Shown: piece by piece, positions 55,032 to 64,000 of the stretch | How the letters are laid out: each line of letters opens with the position of its first letter | How positions within the stretch are numbered: the first letter of the stretch is position 1 | NCBI GenBank assembly: GCA_036023115.1 | Contig: JAYKKT010000059.1 | Location: 9,882,501 to 9,946,500 of the forward strand | Reading direction: 5' to 3' | Length of the DNA: 64,000 bases | DNA from: Brasenia schreberi | Lineage: Eukaryota; Streptophyta; Magnoliopsida; Nymphaeales; Cabombaceae | Position numbers and translations under genes: made by a program | The notes under the pieces: model-generated | Database searches by the model: none | Told to the model about the DNA's origin: nothing | The model's input: the letters and a program-made list of their open reading frames with translations, nothing else

Positions 55032-55377
55032 GTTGGGAGCAACTAGATACATCTTGTTCCTCTTCGTTTTCTCATATTACTAAATTTTTCTTTCGATACA
55101 GCAGAAAGGCCCTGTCATCGGACTCATGAACTTCATCTTGTTAGTCGACCCCTTAGCCAATCCAACTTTGTTGGTTCAGGAATGGGTTGGGGACCAAACC
55201 TTGGTTCTCTTTGTTTTCTTCTTGTATCAATCATGGATATTGTAATTGATGTTTACCTTCATTTAGTAATAAACATTATCTTGTTTTCTAGTCAAATGAT
55301 AACATTACAAAAGATGAAGTTCAACGACGATTTAGGATCCTTGAGAAAAGGTTTCTCTACATGAATTCACACACACA

Positions 55378-55660
55378 TATGTAAATATATACATATATAT
55401 ACATATATACATATATATATAGGAAGCTTGGTATATACTAGTAACATTATATTACATGATTAGATATCAAAAAAATCTCAACCATCCAACTTAAAATAAA
55501 GATAATTAATATTTGATTTTTAAAAGCAAAAAGTATACTTATATTTTACAAGTATAATTTAGTTCAAAAAGCCTTTTGAATTCAAACCCCAATCATCTAT
55601 ATGGATGATTGAGATTTGTTTGCATGTGTTAGCATATATTGTTGCTAACAAATACCATAC
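55378..55660. mobile_element. TA-rich tract plus foldback MITE-like segment
   Basis: A TACATATATA tract (55378-55425) followed by AAATCTCAACCATCC (about 55475) and its inverse GGATGATTGAGATTTG (55603-55618). A poorly preserved member of the TA-associated foldback group. Confidence 0.4.
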
Positions 55661-56279
55661 ATTATACATAGTCCCTGGCATAGTCAATCATGCTCATACA
55701 CACTCAAAACTAAAAATTGTCCATCATGTGAAACAAAAAGGGGCTTGATCTGCCGATCACCCCTTCATCCTCTCTCTCCCCCTCATGCGTTTCATCCTCT
55801 CTCTTGTGTTTCATTAAGCCAATGGTTCTATCTTCGCTCTCATTCTTGCGCACACAAGAAGAGCAAGCTACCTCCCTCCTCTCTCTCTCTCTCACTCGCA
55901 ATCTTGTTGTCATGCCTCAAATCAAGAAGCGCCCCAAATGAGTTAGGAGGAAAGTAGATTTTGAACTCTCTCTCACAACGGTTTGGGTGTTTGGCCAAAC
56001 CATGATGGATCCTTTACGAAAAGGAGATTATATATACAAGCTGAGTGGTCTCGCTCAAGATATGGATACAAGTCAAGTCTCTTTAAGCAACATCATAGCT
56101 AAAGGGTTAGATTGTAGTGGAGTACCGGCAGCAAAGGTTAAACAAGTATTGCAGTTGGATTATTGTGATGCCCTTTACTTCTAATGAACGTGGACAAGGA
56201 TAAAGTAGTGAACTTGGAATTTAAGGATGCTTTTGTTAACCCAAACAGGATCCAATAAAGTGTATCCCAACTGTATCCT

Positions 56280-57420
56280 TACAATTTATACCTTCTATTA
56301 ACATTGAGTTTGAAACATATGATGAAGCATAATAATTTTATAATTCATATACTAAGATGGGGGAATAGAGGTGGGCAAACTTGTTGGACAATATTTACAT
56401 GCATTAAGCAGGGATATAAGGATGAAAAAAATAAATGTGAAAAAGAAAAAGGCAGTTAAAAGATATAGTTGCATGGTAACAATGATAATTAGTTTATGTC
56501 AAAAAAAAGAAGAAATAAGTTGTACATGAACTTCATGCAGTCCATAATCATTACTTGTCTTTGCCTTCAAAATATAACATGCATAGACCAAGAAGACGAT
56601 TGACCTCTCCAAGAGAGCATATGATTGCATATAATTTTTTGAGAGCTTCATTGGAGGAAAGTGATATGATTAACATTATAGCAGGTAATGATGGCATCCA
56701 ATTTGTGGCTTTCACTAAGTAGAATGTATATAGTTGTCTATGAAAAAGAAATAAGAGTTACTCAAGGATTAATTAAGAGTGCAATGAAATATTTTGAATA
56801 GAAAAATTTAGGAAGGTGCAAACTTCTGTCGTGTGATTCAAATCAATGAAAAGAAGGTATACAATTATTTTTTTTGGTGGGTGGAACATTTTGAGAGGAC
56901 TAATATTATTGTGGTGATGTAATTTTATCCGACACAATAAGAAAAAAATAGTATATGTTGTTTGCTCCTTTTACTCGTATCAATCACCACAACCAATTTT
57001 CTTTGGATATGCATTGCTTGTGAGAAGATAGAGTATTTTATATAGTTGTTTAAGGAATGGTTGAAAGTTATGGGTAGTCATGTTCCCAGTATTATTTTTA
57101 TTGACCAAGATCTAGCTATAAAAGCTACAATTGAAGAAGTATTTTCAAAATGGATCACCGTTTTGTATGTGATATATCACACAAAGTTTCCCAAGCATCT
57201 CATTGGCTTATATATACAATATACTAATTTTTAAGAGAACTTGTAGGAATGGTTCTATCACTCAGAGAGCAAAGTGGAACTCGAGGAGCAATGACATGAG
57301 ATGAGATAATGTTTCTTAAGATGCTTGAGAGCAAGTGGGTGAATGATCTTTAGTCAAATTATGAGTCTTGGGCTTGTTATTACTCTCTATAATCCAACAT
57401 AGTAAAAGCATGAATGTCAT
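56280..57420 (+). pseudogene. FAR1-type MULE transposase, heavily decayed
   Basis: Read across several frames: a FAR1 DNA-binding-domain start (IEFETYDEA, FYNSYTKMG; about 56298-56360), then CLCLQN...NMHRPRR-like text, then the MULE catalytic region (FAPFTRINHHNQFSLDMHCL, about 56965; LFKEWLKVMGSHVPSIIFID, then QDLAIKATIEEVF, 57049-57150). FAPFxGxNHH and ITDQDxAIxxAI are signatures shared by FAR1-related proteins and Mutator-like transposases. At least five frame breaks. It could be a transposon or a dead FRS gene; I favour the transposon. Confidence 0.7.
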
Positions 57421-58329
57421 GTTCTCTAGTTGATTTAATTTTAAAACTCCAATAAACCTCTTTGTAAAGAAACTTAAAGATGTGCTTAAAAGTACATCAA
57501 TATCTAGAAAAGTTGTATGATTTTTAAATGAAAGATAGGGTTAAACCATGTGCCTTTGATAGTCCACTGGTACCACATAGGCATGAGAACAATAATGAGA
57601 GCATGAGAGAGCGAGCAAAGGGAGGCTCTTCCTATTGATGCAAGAGAGAGAGTGTTGGTAGAACCATAGGCTCAGTCAAAGATGAGGGAGAGAAAGGAAC
57701 GGATGGGAGAGAGAGGGAGGATGCATGGGGGGAGGTTTGAATAGATCGAGCCCCTTTTTTTCACATGATGGACATTTTTTATCTTTTAATGAGTTTGAGC
57801 AGGGTTCACTATATTCTTTCAGAGATTACTATCTGCACACCCTTTTTACTATCCACACACCTTATATTTTAAAATATCAAAAATACTCCTAGCAATTTCT
57901 CTCTTCTCTCTACACTCAATTTTGGCATTCCCTTCTTTTTACTTCGACAACCGACATTTCATTCATTGAGATTTACAAATAAAGAAAGAGACAATTGATT
58001 TGACACATTTTCAAATTTTTCTAAGTTGTTTCTTAGTAATATCTTTGCATTTTTATAGGTTTGTCTTGTTTTTTAGTTTTTCTATTTTGGTTGATGTTTC
58101 ATAGTTTTGAGTCAAACAATTTACTCGCCAAAGTTTCACTTAAAACACTGCACAGGCGTGTCTCTCTTCATGGAGAGACACGGGACCCACATCTTTTTTC
58201 TAAAGGAGAGATGTTATTAAGTTACGTCTCCCTAAAGGTGAGATGCATCTGGGCTATATCTTCATTAAATGAGACATATGTTATGTGTTATATATACTTT
58301 GAACTTTATATCCCTTTATGTATTACAGA

Positions 58330-59790
58330 ATGACAAGCAACTCAAGCAAAAGTAGCTATGATGAAATCAATTCTAAGAAGACGACTAATCAAAGTATTTA
58401 TTATACTAAGACTAAGGAGAGTGAAAGTTATTGTAATACACTAGATGATGTATTCTTTGATTGGTTGGCTGAAGTAAAAATTATTGATTGTGAGGATGAT
58501 GGACTTGTCTATTCACTCGTATTTGTGACAGAAGATATGTTTAGGAGTCGTAATGAACTTATTGAATATGTAAGAAATGTTGGGATGAAGAATAATATTG
58601 TTATTGTTATTCTTCGTTTGAAGAGTAAAGGTGTAACAAGTAATAGATGACTTGGGGGTGAAAAGAGTAGCAATATTTAAGGCATGTAAAAATATTGATG
58701 TTAAAGTAGGTTAGCGGGCACTAAGAAGGTAGACTGTCTATTTTTATTAAGGAGAGAGGGTGCAGACAGTAGTTTTTGAAAGTTAATGTAGTGAATGAGA
58801 CATATAACCATCCTCTAGGCTTATATCTTGAAGAATATGCTTTTGTAGAAAAATTCAGTGGATTTGAATATAATGTGACAAATGACCTTATAAAAATTTA
58901 TTGCAAACTAAATCATATCTTGACACATTTGAAGTGGGTTGATGAGACAAATGTTAGTACGATAAGATATATTTACAATGCACAAATAAAAATTAAAATG
59001 AAAGATAGGGGTTCTAGAAGTATTCTATAATATTTACTACATGATCTAGACTTACCAAGTCATACATGGCATCATAAAATCTCAATATGGATATTGTCAG
59101 TGATATTACATTTACACATTCTTGTTCAATATAATTATTATATATTTTCATGGATGTTAGAATTTGATATCACATATAAAACAAACATTTAAGCATTTCA
59201 CTTTTATTTTTTAATGTTGAGTAATATGTAGTGTATAACAACTATATATATTTTATATTTTATAAGTATAAGATGCATTTTCTTGAGATTGTTGGGTTTA
59301 CATGAACCTTTAAGAACTTTTCTATAACCTTCACTTTTATGAATGTAGAAAAGGAAGAGAATTATATTTGAGCATTGAGGTGTTTGACAGAGTTATGTAC
59401 TTCAAATAACATTTCATGTGTCATTTGTAGTGGCCGTGATCTACCATTGGTGAATACCATTCAAATAATAATTCTGAATATGACTTACTTTTTATGTAGA
59501 TAACATATAACAAAAAATATTAAAGTATTTATTATAAAATTAACAAGGAATAAAGAGATAGTGAGTGTATTTGATATAAGTTGGAGGAAGGTCATTCACT
59601 CATCACATAAGAGTAATTACAAGGAGGTAATATAATTGAAGTGAAAAAAATCCTATTGAACCGTCTTATGTTAAAGCATAGTGGTTGGACCCATATAAGT
59701 AAAAAATCATCTTATCATGTAAAGATAGGATGATTCATTATGGCACTCATATACGTAATAGGTATATGAAATTGGTTGTTAATGCATATA
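58330..59790 (+). pseudogene. MULE transposase, nearly full domain order, decayed
   Basis: In order: FRSRNELIEYVRNVGMKN (58540-58600; FAR1-like N-terminal domain), VNETYNHPLGLYLEEYAFVE (58780-58850), NVSTIRYIYNAQIKIKMKDR (58950-59010), WMLEFDITYKTN (59151-59186; catalytic Asp of the MULE DDE domain), FLEIVGFT (59279-59302), EKEENYI-like and RDLPLVNTIQ (about 59436; second catalytic region, Asp kept in RD), then WLDPYK...DRMIHYGTH...NR (59680-59770). Each block matches in sequence and spacing the plant MULE group often annotated as FAR1-related or MuDRA-like. Separated by shifts and stops. It may once have mobilised nearby DNA. Confidence 0.75.
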
Positions 59791-60759
59791 TAATTTACTA
59801 TTTTTGAAATTTATAATGATTGCCAATTTTTGAAATTAACAGGTTTTTTTATTTAGGGATTTAGTTTATCCAAGTTGCGATTAATCCTCTCTTGTGTTCC
59901 TACTTTTTTATAGATGCAAATGATCGATAGCTCTCCGATACCTCCTATTTTTTCATCTTGATAACAATAACATCATGGAATTATTGAGAATTGGAATTAA
60001 CCATTCCATAAACATATCAAGATATATATACAAATGAGAACCATGAGATAATATTGTACACGACGTTGAGGACAATGATTAGATGTTATTCAGAATATGT
60101 AATTATTTTTTAATTTAAATGAAAGCATGATTTCATAATAGTTATGTATATTGATGGCAAAGAGTGACAAATCAAAAATTATTTCATTATAAATGTCATT
60201 TATATATAATGTATAATACAAAAGAATATGTCAAATACAAATTTCATCCCAAAATTTTACACATTCTCACCGTCATCCTCATATATGGTCAATCGATGTA
60301 CTTGTTGGTAGCACTTTTTGTATATCTCTAATAACTCTAGCAATACAGGGTCACCCAACAAAGACTATGGTACGCACTCTTAATATACTAAAGTTGGTGC
60401 TGGTATGTTACATACTACGATAAGACACTAGTATAAGAAAGTGATTACGAAAAAAATAGTATTATAATAAAATCAAAACAAATTTAAAGAACACGCTAAT
60501 ATATATATAATTATTCATTTACCTATATAAAGAATGATGTATTGCATTGCCTAGTTGCAATCACACGAGTCAGACATAACTGACCGGTTCGATCTATCAA
60601 AATAAATCAATGCATCTAAGGAATGTACAACTCAACGCACTCATGAGGATATAGTGTTGGATTTCAAAGTAATCGAGTTAAAAATAATGTGAGGATTGTG
60701 CCTCCTAAGTAGTATTATATGGCTCATATTATACCTTATATACATAGATTTGTAGGTAT

Positions 60760-62986
60760 TGTAGACACGAAATTTTCACTCCAAGCCTATGTAGAGACTT
60801 GAAACGATAATTTCTAATCTACTCCTGCACAAGCGTACCAACTAGTTTGAAAAAACTAGCAAAATAATGAATCAAATCCAACTTCAATTAGTGAATGGGC
60901 TAAGCGAGCTCTTTTCGCTTTAGGCCTTCTTGAACTGATGCTTAAGGGTCAGCCTAAGCGCTTAGAAACTTCAATTCTAGAGGTGAGAAACTCCAATTCA
61001 CATGATGATGAGGTGTTTTTCAAACAAGATATTAAATGTACTTGGTTGAAGCTCAAAATTGAATAAGTAATGCAAAACAGAATGTTCTGTTTTCTGGCCT
61101 TGTTTTCCGAATCGTTTTCAGTGCCTTACAGACCTTATAAAATCATCAAAATTTAATAGGAAGCTCTGTATCACTTTACATATTGTGATTCAGAGTTATA
61201 TTGATGTAAAATTAAATTTGGGAATTACCTCTGCTCAGGCACCCAAAACTGTTCTATTATAAAAATATAGAGACTCAAAGATGAGCCTATATCTCAGTGT
61301 TTCGAGTTCCAAATTTAGTAAATTTGATCTTAATAGAAATCTATAAATGTCAGCTTTCTAATGAATTAAAATTCATCAATTTTGGAGGCCTACAGACAGA
61401 GTCATGGGATGAAAACCCAGGCTTTGTTGTAGGAAAATAGGTTGGACGAATAGTTGATAGAAATTGTTCCAGTTTTGCACAGTTTTAATTACATGTTTGC
61501 ACAGCCCTAAAATTATTGAAAATGTTATTAGAAGTGGGTTGTGTGTGTAGAACATGTATGCAAAATTTTGGATCAATTGGAGTAGAAGTTCGAGAATTAA
61601 AAATAAAGCAATCAATGTATGCACAGATGATAAAATCCAGTTTCATATTTTTAGAAACATACGTGATGCAAATTCACATGAATTGAAATTGCAACAACAC
61701 AACATCATGAATTAAAATTGCTGAAAGAAAATGAAGGAAAATATGTATATAAGCTTAAACATAGAGGAGGTAGAGAGTATAGAGTGTTATATAGAATATA
61801 TTAGGGAAGAATCACATAAACAAACACATAGATTGCGTGTGTGAGAATAAAAATTTAGCAACTCTAATCATTATTACAACATAGGGGGGACAAGGCTCCA
61901 TTAATACAACCCCTTTCAAATTGAATTAATGGAGAAGAAGGATTAAAATCAAAGTATAAGAATACTTACAGCTTTCCACCAATATGCTAAAAATTCCAAG
62001 TATGAAATTCGGCCTCCTTCTTCCTTGAATGCCTCCCTCTCACTTGCACTCAATAACCTAGATCTACCCCACTCTCTCACCAACCTTGCTTCACTCCTTT
62101 GCAGCCCATGACCTAAGGAAGGTGCAACATCTTCTTGCTAAGCCCCCAACTCCCTCTCTTACTAACTCCCCAAGATAGGTAAGCTTCCTCCAATTTGCAA
62201 GATGGAGAACCCGCTCCCCCCTGGCCCTATTTATAGGCCAAGGGGTTGGCTTCTAGGGCCTTCATTGGGGCGGGTTTGGCTCTCATGTCCAGCCCATGAT
62301 CTAAGGTTGAGTGGTCCTCCTTGTAGTGATATGGACCAGCCCCATGTGGGATGGTTTTTAAATCTATATGGGCTCATCTAGCCCTAGTCGAGTGCACCTA
62401 TATGGCCGGCTAGGCTAGCTTTGCTTCTTGTCGTCATTTAACTTGATTCAAATTGATATGTTATAGCTTGAATAAGTCTTTAAAGTCAGCACTTCCAAGT
62501 CTGATTTTTTTGTAAAGATGGTCATGATCTTTAATTTGAGACGAACTATCCCATGATTTAAAAATAAACCGGCCCCCGGATTTGCATTGAACCATCCCAT
62601 GATTTGAAGTGAACTGGCCTGCCTTATCCAATCGGTATCTTCGATCTTCATATCCGACCCAATTTGCTTTATAACTGGATAAGTTTCTGACTTGATATGC
62701 CTTGTTACTTGATTCTATCTGGGGAGGATAGGCTTCTGACTTGGTCCATCCTTCACTTTTGGACTGGATCTCGATCTTGAATTGGATTGGATCCTCATTT
62801 GTTCGTCTAATTTGCTTTGAGTCACATGGGCTTTTAACTTTAATTTAAAACCTTTATTTTGAAATGTTAAAAGAACTTGAACTTTAAAGGTTTTTAACTT
62901 GTTTTTCGAAATGGGGAGTCTATAAAGGTTTTAAATTGATTTTCAACCTTGCTAATTTCGGAACAATTTGATTTTGGGTGTTTACA
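60760..62986. mobile_element. Probable solo LTR, 2.2 kb
   Basis: Starts TGTAGACAC and ends GTGTTTACA (inverse TGTAAACAC), with a 5-bp direct repeat GGTAT on each side (60755-60759 and 62987-62991). No gag or pol is visible inside. CCTATTTATAGGCC near 62226 is a candidate TATA element. The TGTAGACAC start is common among plant Ty3/gypsy LTRs; the assignment is inferred. Confidence 0.75.
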
Positions 62987-62991
62987 GGTAT

Positions 62992-64000
62992 ATTTGCAAC
63001 AAAGGGCCTTATCACTCCAATTGGGATGCTTTGATGAGAACCGAACTATCAAACTACACGATCTAGCATATACAGTTACAAATAATAGTACAAGTTCTTA
63101 CCTAAAACAAATAAGTATGTCAACTATTTTGTTGTGTCTCTATTTGGAATGACTTTTCTAGTTGCCTTTATAAGTAGGCTAATGTCGCTATATCTTAAGC
63201 ATAACTACCAACCCTCTAAACATCATGTACCAATAGATTCAAGATTATTATTAACAGTATCTTTAGACTTATCTTGATATAATATATAACCTAACTGATA
63301 CAATAAATATAATAAAGATTTATTTTCATTGGTGACTTCTTTTCTTGAAAAAATAGTTTAGAGTACATCAAACTTAATAGCTTCAAACTTAATCTTTAGC
63401 ACTATTTCATTAATACTCATCCCAACATATTACTCAAAATATCTTTCTTGGTTTTAGTAATTTTCTCTTGTATCAAGACAATAAGTTGTCCCTCTATTGG
63501 AAGACCAAATACCTCATATAAATTGTGAATCACACCCTATTGATGTAAAAACTGTTTTGTTTGGTTACCAATGCTCAATAAAAGCAATTAACAATACATG
63601 GTCTATAACTTCATACAATAAACCTTCTTGCACAATCAACTCATTCTTATCTATAATCTCAATCTAATCATTGGGCCTTACATCATAACTCTTCATTGGT
63701 CATGCTTTGCCAACAATATATCTTGTATTAGTTGTTACCACTTTTTGTATTGCTTGCATATTTATATTTACATAATCAGTTGGAATAGTGAATATTGATA
63801 TTTAATGTACACATTTACTAAAGTTAAAAATTATTTGTCCCTATAAGATCTTATAAGCAATGTGACCTTCAAAACTATAAAGTAATCTTGACATATCAAG
63901 AGACCCCTTATCCTTACTCTCTACAATATCAATCTTAGTCTTTGAGGTTGATATATTCTCCTCGTAACATGAAGCTCAGCTTCAACAACCTTCATTCCTA
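62992..64000 (-). other. Possible decayed coding sequence, unassigned
   Basis: The minus strand between about 63960 and 63430 gives several protein-like runs (VESKDKGSLDMSRLLYSFEG; VNINMQAIQKVVTTNTRYIV; LYEVFGLPIEGQLIV) broken by stops and shifts. They suggest an old inserted element, but I cannot name the family. Confidence 0.3.

Noticed and set aside
57810..58775. CTTTCAGAGATTACTATCTG and the inverse of 58750-58780 as MULE terminal repeats
   Set aside because: The second site lies inside conserved transposase coding sequence, so the similarity is probably chance.

Overview
This is nuclear DNA from a flowering plant. It is AT-rich and gene-poor, with spliceosomal introns, plant-specific protein families (a D-type cyclin, a ZEITLUPE-like LOV/F-box/Kelch protein, a family-1 glycosyltransferase, FAR1/MULE transposases), Ty1/copia retroelements, plant RTE-type LINEs and tRNA-derived SINEs. 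Nothing bacterial, organellar or CRISPR-like is visible. I cannot place the species beyond angiosperm.

Only one gene looks intact: a five-exon CYCD5-like cyclin at about 21.0-22.4 kb. The large exon of a ZTL/ADO-like gene (43.9-45.5 kb) encodes the end of a LOV domain, an F-box and a Kelch propeller. It lacks a visible first exon and has a compensated frameshift inside the propeller. At 53.8-55.0 kb two broken gene fragments stand head to head: exons 1-2 of a pepsin-like aspartic protease (minus strand) and the 3' half of a UDP-glycosyltransferase (plus strand).

The rest is mostly mobile DNA. 0-20 kb: RTE LINE copies, SINEs, microsatellites, and one near-complete RTE (16.0-19.3 kb) with target-site duplications. 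24.5-33.7 kb: two decayed minus-strand copia elements in series. 35.9-41.5 kb: a small hAT-like element with an RTE inserted in it, a young RTE with a perfect 17-bp duplication, and a minus-strand RTE fragment. 46.1-46.6 kb: an RNase H-like retroelement remnant. 49.5-52.0 kb: a third copia, plus strand. 52.8-53.2 kb: a 91-bp tandem repeat. 56.3-59.8 kb: two decayed FAR1/MULE transposases. 60.8-63.0 kb: a probable solo LTR flanked by GGTAT.

At least ten RTE segments occur. All that keep a 3' end finish in the same short sequence plus a (TTG)n tail, so one LINE lineage has repeatedly shaped the region. Several small foldback MITEs sit beside (TA)n tracts, resembling the Micron elements of rice. 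I found no convincing new multi-gene system. The most unusual items are the protease/glycosyltransferase junction, the altered ZTL-like exon, and the nested or rearranged transposon insertions.
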